Assembly (NCBI RefSeq): GCF_900166965.1
Contig: NZ_FUZI01000001.1
Coordinates: 1,178,001 to 1,242,000 of the forward strand
Direction: 5' to 3'
From: Photobacterium piscicola
GTDB taxonomy: Bacteria > Pseudomonadota > Gammaproteobacteria > Enterobacterales > Vibrionaceae
DNA length: 64,000 nt
Part shown: positions 28,295 to 38,291 of the stretch, piece after piece
Numbering within the stretch: position 1 is the stretch's first letter
How the letters are laid out: each line of letters starts with the position of its first letter
Notes under the pieces: model-generated
Database searches by the model: none
The model's input: the letters and a program-made list of their open reading frames with translations, nothing else
Told to the model about the DNA's origin: nothing
Translations under genes and position numbers: made by a program

Positions 28295-28333
28295 AAAACC
28301 CCAATAATTGATTATTCAACTATTAGGGTTATT
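28295..28333 (+). terminator. Terminator of the 79-aa gene
   Basis: AACCCCAATA and TATTAGGGTT form an imperfect stem flanked by A-runs on the left and a short T-rich end. Confidence 0.6.
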
Positions 28334-28361
28334 GCTTAATAATCAGTATGTTGCCACTTCA

Positions 28362-28769
28362 TTATTTCAGACGATCAACAATAAGTGGCACTAAAGATGT
28401 ATAAGCATACCAAGTTGCCGTAGCAATGATTACGGTCCATACAATGCGAGAAACCCATTGTGTTCGTTGCATATGGCGCGAAGGATCAGGTTCACCACAA
28501 TGAGGACAGAAATGTGCACGACGAGATACCGTACCATCACAAGCTGGGCAATCAGTCAAACGCTTAGAACGAGACTTTGTCATAATTTCAGTCGCTATGT
28601 TGTCATCACCAACATCTGAGCGCGATGCGGGTTGGCTAAAATCAGGGGTATTCGCCGGTGGCGCTTTATGCCCAGAACGTTTTTCTGCATGTAAAGAAAA
28701 TGATAATTCCGGTTTATTGGTATCATTATCATCATCAAGAGCAGAAAATTCAGTTGTCTTCACTATCAT
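28362..28769 (-). CDS. Zinc-ribbon protein with C-terminal membrane anchor
   Basis: The 135-residue protein has a polar N-terminal half and a zinc ribbon CPACDGTVSRRAHFCPHCGEPD (two CxxC pairs, about residues 74-94). One C-terminal membrane helix (IVWTVIIATATWYAYTSLV) follows. The cysteine spacing suggests a structural zinc site, with the ribbon held at the inner face of the membrane. Its function is unknown and its neighbours do not help. Confidence 0.75.
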   Translation of the reverse strand: MIVKTTEFSALDDDNDTNKPELSFSLHAEKRSGHKAPPANTPDFSQPASRSDVGDDNIATEIMTKSRSKRLTDCPACDGTVSRRAHFCPHCGEPDPSRHMQRTQWVSRIVWTVIIATATWYAYTSLVPLIVDRLK

Positions 28770-28967
28770 TCACCATTTGATTAATTTCCATACGCATAAT
28801 ACGCAATATTAAGCCAATAATCTCCATTTAAGCTGATATTAGTACGCTAATAGTACTACACTACAAAAATTAATCAGATATCATCTGATGAGCAAAAATC
28901 GCGATTATGCTAAAGCGTCGATAAATAATCATTTCTACCCTAACGTTTAACAAAGCTATGCAATGAA

Positions 28968-29174
28968 TTAATTCACCCCCATCAGGGTTTTATATTTCGT
29001 AATGGCTTGCTGGCAAAAATCGCGTTCGTCATCGTCTTCAATATTATTGGTTAATTCAGCAAAAGCCTCATACCCTACTTTGCCATTTTTTACTTTCCAT
29101 ACCGCATAAGACGCTTGCTTATCTAACTCGATACGCATTCTTTCGCTATCTGACAATTGGGTTAAATTATACAT
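28968..29174 (-). CDS. Small hypothetical protein, 68 aa
   Basis: A short acidic, helical protein with DDDERDFCQQAITKYKTLMG at its end, no signal peptide and no membrane helix. It resembles small conserved proteins of vibrios by composition, but I do not recognise a family. The start ATG 29174 has only a weak GAG ribosome site. Confidence 0.55.
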   Translation of the reverse strand: MYNLTQLSDSERMRIELDKQASYAVWKVKNGKVGYEAFAELTNNIEDDDERDFCQQAITKYKTLMGVN

Positions 29175-29612
29175 ATTATTCTCAGCCTACTTTTTTGTTA
29201 ATTCTACCCAAGATTCGAATCAAGAAGAACCCTTTTCAAACTTGATTATTGTTATGCCTATTTTGCGCTTTAAAAGCAATCTATTGACACTTTTACTTGT
29301 GTAATCCATTACATTTTAAACAATGCCTATTTTTTAGCGGTAAAGAATAAAAACCACCAATCAAAAATAAACCCATTATTTATTATAGGTTTAAATATTA
29401 TTACGCACATTTTTACACTTAATCAAACACAAAAAAGAAAACGATACCCTTAACACTTTCAACAGATTTGGTAATCAACGGAGCTAAAATAATAAAACAG
29501 CCTTAATTTTGTGACTTAGATCTCAAGATCTGAATATTTTATTCCATAAACTACTACCATAAATTGAAGCACAAACTCTGCTTCTGATAACTCATAAACC
29601 TAGGAGCTCTTC
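29175..29612. other. Promoter region of deoD
   Basis: No gene is visible. It is AT-rich and includes one candidate CRP site (29507-29528). A CytR or DeoR operator was not recognised with confidence. Confidence 0.5.
29507..29528 (+). promoter_or_regulatory. Candidate CRP site upstream of deoD
   Basis: TGTGA-CTTAGA-TCTCA matches nine of ten arm positions of the CRP consensus. It sits about 85 bp before the deoD start. CRP/CytR control of deo genes is established in enterobacteria and vibrios. Confidence 0.55.
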
Positions 29613-30323
29613 ATGGCTACTCCACATATCAATGCCGAAGTTGGCGATTTTGCAGAAACAATTTTAATGCCTGGTGATCCACTACGCGCACAGTTTATTG
29701 CAGAAACTTACCTAGAAGATGTAAAGCGTGTATGTGATGTACGCGGCATGTACGGTTTCACTGGTACTTATAAAGGTAAGCCAGTATCAGTAATGGGTCA
29801 TGGTATGGGCATTCCATCATGTTCTATTTATGTACACGAGCTAATCAAAGATTTTGGTGTTAAAAACATCATCCGTATTGGTAGCTGTGGCGCTGTTCAT
29901 GATGATGTTAAGTTAATGGATGTTATCATTGCAATGGGTGCTTCAACTGACTCTAAAGTTAACCGCATTCGTTTCGCTAACCACGATTTCGCGGCTATTG
30001 CTGACTATCATTTATTAGAAACAGCAGTAAACCAAGCACGCGCACAAAATGTTGCAGTTCGTGTTGGTAACGTATTCTCTGCTGATTTATTCTACAGCCC
30101 AGAAGTTGGTCTATTTGATAAGATGGAACAACTAGGTATCCTTGGTGTCGACATGGAAGCGGCTGGCATCTACGGTGTTGCAGCAGAGCTTGGTGCTAAA
30201 GCACTGACTATTCTAACAGTGTCTGATCATATCAAACGTGGTGAGAAACTAAGTGCAGAAGCACGTCAGCATTCATTCAATGAAATGATGAACGTAGCGC
30301 TAGAAACGGCAATCAATCTATAA
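29613..30323 (+). CDS. deoD: Purine-nucleoside phosphorylase (DeoD type)
   Basis: Hexameric DeoD splits purine (deoxy)nucleosides with phosphate. The 236-residue length is standard. The sequence has [16 protein letters not shown] (phosphate site), [19 protein letters not shown] and [13 protein letters not shown], plus VSDHIKRGE carrying the catalytic Asp. A strong GGAGC ribosome site precedes ATG 29613. It is monocistronic here rather than part of deoCABD. Confidence 0.97.
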   Translation: MATPHINAEVGDFAETILMPGDPLRAQFIAETYLEDVKRVCDVRGMYGFTGTYKGKPVSVMGHGMGIPSCSIYVHELIKDFGVKNIIRIGSCGAVHDDVKLMDVIIAMGASTDSKVNRIRFANHDFAAIADYHLLETAVNQARAQNVAVRVGNVFSADLFYSPEVGLFDKMEQLGILGVDMEAAGIYGVAAELGAKALTILTVSDHIKRGEKLSAEARQHSFNEMMNVALETAINL

Positions 30324-30367
30324 TCTGTTACTGTGGTCATAGACCATTTATAATAGAAATTCGATAT

Positions 30368-30408
30368 AAAGTGGAAAACGTATCTTTGAATATATTTTCC
30401 ACTTTTTT
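30368..30408 (+). terminator. Terminator of deoD
   Basis: AAAGTGGAAAA and TTTTCCACTTT form an 11-bp stem followed by a run of T. Confidence 0.9.
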
Positions 30409-30522
30409 ATACCCGCTAATATTTAAAATATTCAATAATTTGATAATGCTAACAATATCTCTATATCATTATTTCACTTAGGTATAATTACGTCTTCTTA
30501 AACCGCAACTAGGCAATGCTCT

Positions 30523-32013
30523 ATGACTTCATCCTCACTATCCACGACGCTGGATCAGTTGCCACCTGCTTGCGATAATATTCAGCTAAATTATTGTAAA
30601 ACTGTCGCCTGTGCTAATTTTAGTCGTACTGATCCTAATTTATATGTACTACAAAACAGCAATCTCCAACGCCCCGTGCTTATCTGCCGTGAATGTGGTG
30701 CTTTTCCGCCTGTCATCAGTAATTATGATGTGGTCGCTGAAAAACAACGCTTAAAACTAGAACAAAATAGTGGTTTAGCCGCTTGTTCAAATAAGCACTG
30801 TCCTCATCATGGCTTACCTGTTCTCACCTACCGTCAGCATTATCATGCTTTTGGCTTTAGTGGCGAACGTCAACGTTATCGCTGTCGAGCCTGTCACCAC
30901 ACCTTTGTCGATCCTTGGTCGAGCAGTAATAACAAACACCAGTTACAACAAAAATTATTGGCATATTTATTTACGGGTTATACCGTACGGGAAATTTGTC
31001 GACGTTTGGCGATGAACCCAAAAACGTTTTATGATCAACTGAATAATATTGCGGCACGTTGTCGTCATCAATTAACCATTTTTGATGCCCGTTTAGGTAA
31101 ACAATCACAAGCTCGCCAACTAGCAACAGATCTGACCCCATTGCAGCCTCAAAGTAATAATGGCGTATTATGGGTAGCAACCGCTGAAGTTAATTCAGGC
31201 TATGTGATAAGCCAACACGTCAATTACCAAACACAATCCGTAGCCACCTCGGTCACTCATCATGATGCTTATTGCAATGGAACCCGTTTTATTGCCCCTC
31301 ATAACGACCATTATCCATCAAGTGCAGCACCATTATCACAAGGTCTACTGGCCCATATTGATACCACTTATCGCCATATTTTAGCCCGTAAAAATATGGA
31401 GAACCCACTTAGTGCCCAAGTCAACATTAATTACCCAGCTAAAGGCTGTCTAGTTCGTCCTCAATATACTGTATATAGTCACTTTTTATACTTGCATGAA
31501 TTGCTCAATCACAATACGTCGACCTTAGCCGTGTTTATGCCGCAAGAAACGTTATTACGTTCAGCGTGTTTATCTATTTTTATTGACCGCATAAATAACC
31601 ATACTATTGACCCACTTTATGTAGTTGAAGATCAGCAATGGCAACACGGACAACAGGTTGAAAAAATTGATATCGTATTAATGGGATGGTGGCGAGATCG
31701 GTGGGCATTTAGTCGTAATAAAAGCGGAAATAAAGGCATCTGTCATCTTGGTGGTAATAAAAAAGATCAACAACGCTGGTTAACGATTGCCACTCATCGT
31801 GCAGCAACGGCTTATCAACAACGTTTTTATGATCAATTTAACCATATGATTAATGAGCCACGACGTAAACTGCGTCCCGCCAGCTTATTACCATTATTGG
31901 ACATTTATCGTGCTTGGCATAATCTTTGCCATCAAAATAAAACCGGAATAACCCCAGCTCAAACGCTGGATTTAATGTCATCACCAATGACACTTGAACA
32001 GCTATTGCGGTAA
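30523..32013 (+). CDS. Large InsA-like double zinc-ribbon protein, possible domesticated transposase
   Basis: The N-terminal 130 residues hold two similar zinc ribbons, each C-x4-C...C-x2-C (C25/C30/C55/C58 and C88/C93/C121/C124). The second ends RYRCRACHHTFVDP like the IS1 InsA zinc finger. A helix-turn-helix follows (FTGYTVREICRRLAMNPKTFYDQL, about 150-175). The remaining ~300 residues contain VLWVATAEVNSGYVISQH, a position where DDE transposases carry their first Asp, but no obvious Asp-Asp-Glu set. No inverted repeats or target duplications were seen. It could be a domesticated transposase or a DNA/RNA-binding regulator; the function is unknown. Confidence 0.6.
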   Translation: MTSSSLSTTLDQLPPACDNIQLNYCKTVACANFSRTDPNLYVLQNSNLQRPVLICRECGAFPPVISNYDVVAEKQRLKLEQNSGLAACSNKHCPHHGLPVLTYRQHYHAFGFSGERQRYRCRACHHTFVDPWSSSNNKHQLQQKLLAYLFTGYTVREICRRLAMNPKTFYDQLNNIAARCRHQLTIFDARLGKQSQARQLATDLTPLQPQSNNGVLWVATAEVNSGYVISQHVNYQTQSVATSVTHHDAYCNGTRFIAPHNDHYPSSAAPLSQGLLAHIDTTYRHILARKNMENPLSAQVNINYPAKGCLVRPQYTVYSHFLYLHELLNHNTSTLAVFMPQETLLRSACLSIFIDRINNHTIDPLYVVEDQQWQHGQQVEKIDIVLMGWWRDRWAFSRNKSGNKGICHLGGNKKDQQRWLTIATHRAATAYQQRFYDQFNHMINEPRRKLRPASLLPLLDIYRAWHNLCHQNKTGITPAQTLDLMSSPMTLEQLLR

Positions 32014-32130
32014 CAGTGTTGCTATATATTTAGAAGGAACATCAGTGTCATCAGGTAATGATACATTTTCTAATTGAACACTATGGATGCAGGTCGTCTA
32101 CACAAAACTTCATTTAGCCACCATTCTTAC

Positions 32131-32164
32131 AAAAAAAAGCTCGAACTAAAAAATTCGAGCCTTT
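32131..32164. terminator. Convergent terminator between the InsA-like and HAD genes
   Basis: GCTCGAA-CTAAAAAA-TTCGAGC is a perfect 7-bp stem. A run of A on its left gives an ideal U-tract for the minus-strand HAD gene. Confidence 0.85.
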
Positions 32165-32192
32165 GTTGTTTTAACTGAGTGGCAATTAGACG

Positions 32193-33176
32193 TTAGTACA
32201 CTTCACACCAATCTGATTTCATGTCGATCAATGTCCAGTCACCTCTAGAATTCGCTTCATCTAATGCTTTATCGAGTTTACCAACATGGGATTTACGATC
32301 GTACTTCCACTCACGCTCAGCATCAGTATGGTGAACAATCATTGCCATTGAATTTGGTTGGCTCGTTGCCCATTGCATCATCGCTTGATCACCATCTGAA
32401 TTACCCACCGCTAAAATAGGCTTCTTACCTATAATATGCTGAATATTAGTGACCTTTCCGGCTTTATCATCAATGGTCAAAATAGATGCATCTTTAGTAA
32501 CCGTCGGTTTACCATCGTTGTAGCTATAGTTATATTTAAGCGCGCTACCAATGATCTGCTCTGAAGGGATGTTGTAAGCTTGTGGCGCCCATGCCCTCAT
32601 AAAATCAACGCCGCCACCCGACACAATGTAAGTCTTAAAGTCATGTTGCTGCAGATAAGTCAGCATCTCTTTCATTGGCTGATAAGTAAGAGCAGTATAC
32701 GCTTTGTTAAAGCGTTTATCTTTTGCGGCCTTCAGCCATTGTTTAACTTCTTGTTGGTATTGCTCAACCGTCATACCAGAATGGGTCGCCATAATGATTT
32801 TCAATAACCCTTCTTCACCACTGCCAAGAACACTCTCAATATCTCCTTCAAGTACAAACTTAAATGGTGCTTGCGTTTTCCACTCTGGGTGCTCAGACGC
32901 CATCTCTTTTATACGATCTAATGCAAAGGCAAATTGAAAGTAATAAGGCTTTTCCGACCACAGCGTGCCATCGTTATCAAACACAGCGATACGATCCTCA
33001 ACCGCGACGAAAGTCTTGGATTTGGCTTTAGTGGCTTGCTCCACAAAGTCTACAATAGCGGATTTACTCTCACTATCTTTCCAAGAAGGGAGCAATGTAG
33101 CATCACAATCTTTAGCAAAAACTGAGAAAGAAAAGCTTGATAAAATCGCGACTGACAAGAGAGTTATTTTATTCAT
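32193..33176 (-). CDS. Periplasmic HAD-family phosphatase
   Basis: A signal peptide (MNKITLLSVAILSSFSFSVFA) precedes a 305-residue HAD hydrolase. Motif I is VFDNDGTLWSEK near residue 67 with the nucleophile Asp and the +2 Asp. Motif II is YIVSGGGVDFMR, and motif IV is LAVGNSDGDQAMMQW. It probably dephosphorylates a small metabolite in the periplasm; the substrate is unknown. It is similar in layout to periplasmic phosphoserine-phosphatase-like HADs of vibrios. It is monocistronic. Confidence 0.85.
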   Translation of the reverse strand: MNKITLLSVAILSSFSFSVFAKDCDATLLPSWKDSESKSAIVDFVEQATKAKSKTFVAVEDRIAVFDNDGTLWSEKPYYFQFAFALDRIKEMASEHPEWKTQAPFKFVLEGDIESVLGSGEEGLLKIIMATHSGMTVEQYQQEVKQWLKAAKDKRFNKAYTALTYQPMKEMLTYLQQHDFKTYIVSGGGVDFMRAWAPQAYNIPSEQIIGSALKYNYSYNDGKPTVTKDASILTIDDKAGKVTNIQHIIGKKPILAVGNSDGDQAMMQWATSQPNSMAMIVHHTDAEREWKYDRKSHVGKLDKALDEANSRGDWTLIDMKSDWCEVY

Positions 33177-33434
33177 AGCACCACCACGCTGTTGAATGAA
33201 TTGCTGAGGTTAATTACATTGATTCTAGTTCGTTGAAGCTGATTTTCCATTTATAAACACTATAACCAATGTTTATATTGCTATTAAAACAGCCGTATTT
33301 AGCAGTATTGATCTAACATGCACTACAAGCTCGCAATGTACATAAAACAGAAAAATAAAGACTATTATTGTCCATCAGTATTTCTGGCACCAAAAACACA
33401 GCAAGAACTTTTTTACTCCTATTGATAAAAATAA

Positions 33435-33649
33435 CTGTACAAAAAACGTACAGCTGTTATTATCAGCCTCGTTTTGTTGTTCAGGACGTTATTAAATGCA
33501 ACACCAAGTCACAGTTAAACCTTCAGCTACAGCAACGTTATCGTTTTGTACTTCAGTGTTTCCCTTGTTTTGGCAGTAACATTAATAATTTAACCACTTA
33601 ATACATCGCATTTTAGCGGTTAATTAATCATCTATATAAGGGGCATCAC
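33435..33649 (+). promoter_or_regulatory. Long cold-shock mRNA leader of the second csp gene
   Basis: It closely matches the leader of csp copy 1 across about 200 bases, including TTATTAAATGCAACACCAAG, GTGTTTCCCTTGTTTTGGCA and CATCGCATTTTAGCGGTTAA. Differences are scattered single bases, the pattern expected for a duplicated RNA element under selection. The bases from 33177 to 33435 show no other recognisable feature. Confidence 0.75.
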
Positions 33650-33862
33650 ATGTCTAATACATCTACTGGTTTAGTAAAATGGTTTAACGAAGAGAAAGGT
33701 TTTGGTTTTATTACTCAAGACAACGGCGGTGCTGACGTATTCGTTCACTTCCGTGCTATCGCTTCTGAAGGTTTCAAAACTCTTGCTGAAGGCCAAAAAG
33801 TGTCTTTTGAAGTAGAACAAGGCCAAAAAGGTCTTCAAGCTGCAAACGTTGTAGCCCTATAA
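33650..33862 (+). CDS. cspA: CspA-family cold-shock protein, copy 2
   Basis: It is 70 residues, with the same RNP1 and RNP2 motifs and only two amino-acid differences from copy 1, both at the N-terminus. The coding DNA is also nearly identical. Leader, gene and terminator form one duplicated unit about 12.7 kb away on the same strand. It is preceded by AAGGGG. Confidence 0.95.
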
Positions 33863-33882
33863 TTTATCTTTTTTGATAAATG

Positions 33883-33913
33883 AAAAAATGCTGGCTAAGG
33901 TCGGCATTTTTTA
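33883..33913 (+). terminator. Terminator of csp copy 2
   Basis: ATGCTGGC-TAAG-GTCGGCAT with a T-run, the paralogue of the hairpin after csp copy 1. Confidence 0.85.
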
Positions 33914-34493
33914 TATCTGCTATTTAGCCTACCTTCGCTATTGTCACTTAACTCCCCCCTACATTAGTAAAGCCAATACCAACCCATTATTAAGTGAATA
34001 AGGTTTAAAACGTATTACCCCATCTATCGTCCTTTTCAAAAATTCACGGTAGAGGATGGTGAAAAAAGACTTTAAATGCAGTTAGTCATATTTTTTTTGA
34101 TTGCTATTATGTAACATTTATTCCGCCTTATTTAATAAACAATTAACTTATACATCATTACTATCGCGCGCAAATGATCAATAACCAGATCAAATGTTCG
34201 ACTCATGAAAAGTAAAAAAGCACATATAGTTCATAACAAAAGCCTAAATAAAATTTGAAACTGCTTTTATTGCGATCTGAATATGATTTATTCCCATTTT
34301 AAATTGACAAAAAAGCCAAAAAAGACAATTATCAATCCATCAAATGCTCCAGTGCATTCCATATGCTCACTCTGTGGGTTAATGGTCATCATTAATGTAC
34401 TTAGAGTAAGTATTAATTCTTTTGAACATGGTGCCATTTAAGGCTATAACTAATGCCATCATGACATAAGCCCTATACATAAGGTCGATAGAT
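33914..34493. other. Gene-free region before talB
   Basis: No coding frame or RNA gene could be supported. It should contain the talB promoter, but no clear operator was recognised. Confidence 0.5.
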
Positions 34494-35444
34494 ATGAGCA
34501 CAAAATTAGAACAACTACGCGCACTAACTACTGTTGTTGCTGACACTGGTGATATCAAAGATATCAGCAAATACCAGCCTGAAGATGCTACAACAAATCC
34601 ATCATTGATCTTAAAAGCGGCACAAATTGCTGAATACGCTCCTTTAATTGACCAATCTATTGCTTATGCAAAAGCACAAAGCAATGATAAAGCACAGCAA
34701 ATCCAAGATACTTGCGACATGCTTGCAGTAAACATTGGTAAAGAAATCCTAAACGTTGTTCCTGGTCGTATCTCAACTGAAGTTGACGCACGTCTTTCTT
34801 TCGATACTGAAGGCAGCGTAATTAAAGCACGTCACCTAATCAAACTTTACAACGATGCTGGCATCAGCAACGATCGTATTTTGATTAAACTAGCGTCTAC
34901 TTGGGAAGGTATTCGTGCAGCTGAGATTCTTGAAAAAGAAGGCATCAACTGTAACCTAACACTTCTATTCTCTTTCGCTCAAGCACGTGCATGTGCTGAA
35001 GCTGGCGTATTCCTAATTTCACCATTCGTTGGTCGTATTATGGATTGGTATAAAGCGAAAGAAGGCCGTAGTTTTGAAGCGCAAGAAGATCCAGGCGTTA
35101 TCTCTGTAACTAATATCTACAACTACTACAAAGAACACGGTTACAATACAGTAGTTATGGGCGCAAGCTTCCGTAGCATTGGTGAGATTCTAGAGCTAGC
35201 AGGTTGTGACCGTCTAACTATCAGCCCACAACTTCTTCAAGAACTTGAAGATGCAACTGGTGTTGTTGAGCAGAAACTACTTCCAGCAACAGAGCTAAAA
35301 GCACGTCCTGCTGCTATGACTCACGCTGAATTCCTATGGGATCACAACCAAGAAGCAATGGCAGTTGAGAAACTAGCTGAAGGTATTCGTAACTTCGCAG
35401 TAGACCAAGGCAAACTAGAGACAATGATCGCAGATCGTCTTTAA
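34494..35444 (+). CDS. talB: Transaldolase
   Basis: A 316-residue pentose-phosphate enzyme moving a dihydroxyacetone unit. The Schiff-base Lys lies in [17 protein letters not shown] (about 132). The N-terminal [10 protein letters not shown] and the [12 protein letters not shown] phosphate-binding segment are intact. Codon use is strongly biased, as for a highly expressed gene. Upstream is AAGG; the next gene is transketolase 80 bp away with a terminator-like hairpin between them. A tal-tkt pair is typical of the second chromosome in Vibrionaceae. Confidence 0.97.
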   Translation: MSTKLEQLRALTTVVADTGDIKDISKYQPEDATTNPSLILKAAQIAEYAPLIDQSIAYAKAQSNDKAQQIQDTCDMLAVNIGKEILNVVPGRISTEVDARLSFDTEGSVIKARHLIKLYNDAGISNDRILIKLASTWEGIRAAEILEKEGINCNLTLLFSFAQARACAEAGVFLISPFVGRIMDWYKAKEGRSFEAQEDPGVISVTNIYNYYKEHGYNTVVMGASFRSIGEILELAGCDRLTISPQLLQELEDATGVVEQKLLPATELKARPAAMTHAEFLWDHNQEAMAVEKLAEGIRNFAVDQGKLETMIADRL

Positions 35445-35461
35445 TCGCTAAGCACTATTTC

Positions 35462-35489
35462 AAAAAGCGGCTCCTAGAGCCGCTTTCTT
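35462..35489 (+). terminator. Hairpin between talB and tkt, partial terminator
   Basis: AAAGCGGCTC-CTA-GAGCCGCTTT is a perfect 10-bp stem followed by CTTA only, so it could reduce rather than end transcription into tkt. Confidence 0.65.
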
Positions 35490-35524
35490 AATTTAAATTT
35501 ACTTAATATTTTGGTGGAAACACT

Positions 35525-37519
35525 ATGGAACATAAAATGTTAGCTAACGCTATTCGTGCTCTAAGCATGGACGGCGTACAACAAGCAAATTCAGGTCACC
35601 CAGGCGCACCTATGGGTATGGCTGATATCGCAGAAGTTCTTTGGCGTGGTCATATGGACCATAACCCACAAGACCCTAAATGGGCAGATCGCGACCGTTT
35701 TGTATTATCAAACGGCCACGGCTCTATGCTTATTTATTCTCTACTTCACCTAACAGGTTATGACCTATCAATTGACGATCTTAAAAACTTCCGTCAACTG
35801 CATTCAAAAACACCAGGTCACCCAGAATACGGTTACGCACCAGGTGTTGAAACAACCACAGGTCCTCTAGGCCAAGGTATTACTAACGCTGTTGGTATGG
35901 CGCTTGCTGAAAAAGCAATGGCTGCACAATTCAACCGTGAAGGTCATGATATCGTAAACCACAACACTTACGCTTTCATGGGCGACGGTTGTATGATGGA
36001 AGGTATCTCTCACGAAGCATGTTCTCTAGCAGGTACGCTAGGTCTTGGTAAGCTAGTTGCTTTCTGGGATGACAACGGCATCTCTATCGATGGTGAAGTT
36101 GAAGGTTGGTTCGCTGACGATACAGCTATGCGCTTTGAAGCTTACGGCTGGCACGTAATTCGTAGCGTTGATGGCCACGATGCAGCAGCAATCAATGCCG
36201 CTATTGAAGAAGCAAAAGCTGAAACAGCTAAACCTACTTTGATCTGTTGTAAGACAATCATCGGTTTTGGTTCACCAAACAAGGCAGGTTCTCACGACTG
36301 TCACGGTGCTCCACTAGGCGCTGAAGAAATCAAAGCAGCACGTGAATTCCTTGGTTGGAACCACGGTCCTTTTGAAATTCCAGCAGACATCTATGCTGAG
36401 TGGGATGCAAAAGAAGCAGGTAAAGCAAAGCAAGCATCTTGGAACGAGAAGTTTGCAGCATATACAGCAGCATTCCCTGAGCTAGCGTCTGAGTTTACTC
36501 GTCGTATGAACGGTGGTCTACCTGCTAACTGGGAAGCTGAAACAAGCAAAGTTATTGCTGATCTGCAAGCAAACCCAGCTAACATTGCATCACGTAAAGC
36601 CTCTCAAAACGCACTTGAAGCATTTGGTAAACTATTACCTGAATTCATGGGCGGTTCTGCTGACCTAGCACCTTCAAATCTAACCATGTGGTCTGGTTCT
36701 AAGTCAATCACACCAACAGATGCTTCAGGCAACTACATTCACTACGGTGTTCGTGAATTTGGTATGACTGCAATCATCAACGGTATGGCACTACACGGTG
36801 GTTTCGTTCCTTACGGCGCAACATTCCTAATGTTCATGGAATACGCACGTAACGCACTACGCATGGCTGCTCTGATGAAAGTTCAGAACATTCAAGTGTA
36901 CACACACGATTCAATCGGTCTAGGCGAAGATGGTCCAACTCACCAACCAGTTGAGCAAGTATCATCTCTACGTCTAACACCAAACATGAGCACATGGCGC
37001 CCATGTGACCAAGTTGAATCTGCTGTTTCTTGGAAATACGCGATTGAACGTAAAGATGGTCCAACATCTTTAATCTTCTCTCGTCAAAACCTAACTCAAC
37101 AAGATCGTACTGCAGAGCAAGTAGCTAACATCGTTAAGGGTGGTTACATCCTTAAAGATTGTGCTGGTAAGCCAGAGCTAATCTTAATTGCAACAGGTTC
37201 TGAAGTGGGTATCGCAGCAGAAGCATACGCAGAACTAACAGCAGCTGGTCGTCAAGTACGTCTAGTTTCTATGCCTGCTACTGACTTATTTGATAAGCAA
37301 GATGCCGCTTACCGTGAAAGTGTTCTACCAGCAGACGTTACAGCTCGTATTGCTATTGAAGCGGGTATTGCTGACTTCTGGTACAAGTATGTAGGTCTTA
37401 ACGGTCGCATCATCGGTATGACAACATTTGGTGAATCAGCGCCTGCTGAAGAGTTATTCAAAATGTTCGGCTTTACTGTTGAAAACATCGTTAACAATGC
37501 TAAAGAATTACTAGCATAA
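35525..37519 (+). CDS. tkt: Transketolase
   Basis: The 664-residue thiamine-diphosphate enzyme of the pentose-phosphate pathway. The TPP/Mg motif [32 protein letters not shown] is intact. The C-terminal pyrimidine domain has [16 protein letters not shown] and the [16 protein letters not shown] motif. Highly biased codons match talB. ATG 35525 follows GGTGGA. The symbol could be tktA or tktB; the pairing with talB recalls E. coli talA-tktB. Confidence 0.97.
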   Translation: MEHKMLANAIRALSMDGVQQANSGHPGAPMGMADIAEVLWRGHMDHNPQDPKWADRDRFVLSNGHGSMLIYSLLHLTGYDLSIDDLKNFRQLHSKTPGHPEYGYAPGVETTTGPLGQGITNAVGMALAEKAMAAQFNREGHDIVNHNTYAFMGDGCMMEGISHEACSLAGTLGLGKLVAFWDDNGISIDGEVEGWFADDTAMRFEAYGWHVIRSVDGHDAAAINAAIEEAKAETAKPTLICCKTIIGFGSPNKAGSHDCHGAPLGAEEIKAAREFLGWNHGPFEIPADIYAEWDAKEAGKAKQASWNEKFAAYTAAFPELASEFTRRMNGGLPANWEAETSKVIADLQANPANIASRKASQNALEAFGKLLPEFMGGSADLAPSNLTMWSGSKSITPTDASGNYIHYGVREFGMTAIINGMALHGGFVPYGATFLMFMEYARNALRMAALMKVQNIQVYTHDSIGLGEDGPTHQPVEQVSSLRLTPNMSTWRPCDQVESAVSWKYAIERKDGPTSLIFSRQNLTQQDRTAEQVANIVKGGYILKDCAGKPELILIATGSEVGIAAEAYAELTAAGRQVRLVSMPATDLFDKQDAAYRESVLPADVTARIAIEAGIADFWYKYVGLNGRIIGMTTFGESAPAEELFKMFGFTVENIVNNAKELLA

Positions 37520-37567
37520 GTTAATAGTTAATAAGAACCGTATTTGTTGTTCTTAAATAACGAATCT

Positions 37568-37601
37568 AAAAATGGTCTAACAAATGTTAGGCCATTTTTT
37601 T
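37568..37601 (+). terminator. Terminator of tkt
   Basis: AAATGGTCTAAC and GTTAGGCCATTT form a near-perfect stem followed by TTTT. Confidence 0.85.
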
Positions 37602-38291
37602 ATCTGTTTTTTATGACCTAAGTGTTACTTCATAAGTATTGCTTCATAATCATCCGCAAACAGTCATTATTTTCTCGTTATTTAAACGGAATCCACTCCC
37701 CAAAAAATAATTTCAACTGATATCCACAATAAATTTCACCTTGTTGAAAGACAAAAGGCTACTTACTGTATGATAAAAACTATCAAAAATTAACCCGACA
37801 TTCATTTCTTAAGCATGATATTTTTAGAATTGAGTTCTTTATCACTATGATTACGAGCCTTTAGTAGTAGCACTCGGTGCTACTTTTTACATTCATTTTA
37901 TAGGTGACTATTTAACATTTACTTCACCCTATTCATCGGGTGGATAGAATATTTGACTATAAAGCTCACTAATCATAATAAATAGCTATTACTTAATATT
38001 AATACCTTTTAAAAACAAATAACTGCTTTGTTTACTCCACAAAAAAGTAATTATTATTAATAGCTATGTTTCCATTTTTATATACTAATATAATAATAAA
38101 ACTCTATGTTTAATTAAATATCTACATAATGATTTTTGCTTCTTATACCCATTTTAAATATTCAGCAATTATCAAAAATAAAATATTTGATTATAAAAAA
38201 GTATATTGTTCAAATTTAAAATAAGCGTAAATTAAACCCCATAGACAGACACAAACTTATTATTAACGCTGTTTATTGAAGGATTAAGAAT
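37602..38291. other. Gene-poor AT-rich region
   Basis: About 690 bases with no coding frame. The one structured element is a strong terminator-like hairpin at 37866-37888, preceded by possible promoter elements, described as a candidate small RNA. The rest is very AT-rich and leads to the His-rich gene. Confidence 0.5.
37781..37888 (+). ncRNA. Candidate small RNA with Rho-independent terminator
   Basis: AGTAGCAC-TCG-GTGCTACT followed by TTTT (37866-37888) is a textbook terminator, yet no gene ends upstream of it and the tkt terminator lies 265 bp before. A TATGAT box at 37769-37774 with TTGAAA 19 bases ahead could start a ~108-base transcript. The 5' end is inferred and the promoter spacing is long, so this is a candidate only. 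Confidence 0.35.

Noticed and set aside
34379..34570. Small minus-strand frame over the talB start
   Set aside because: It overlaps the strongly coding talB N-terminus, and no ribosome site or family match was seen.
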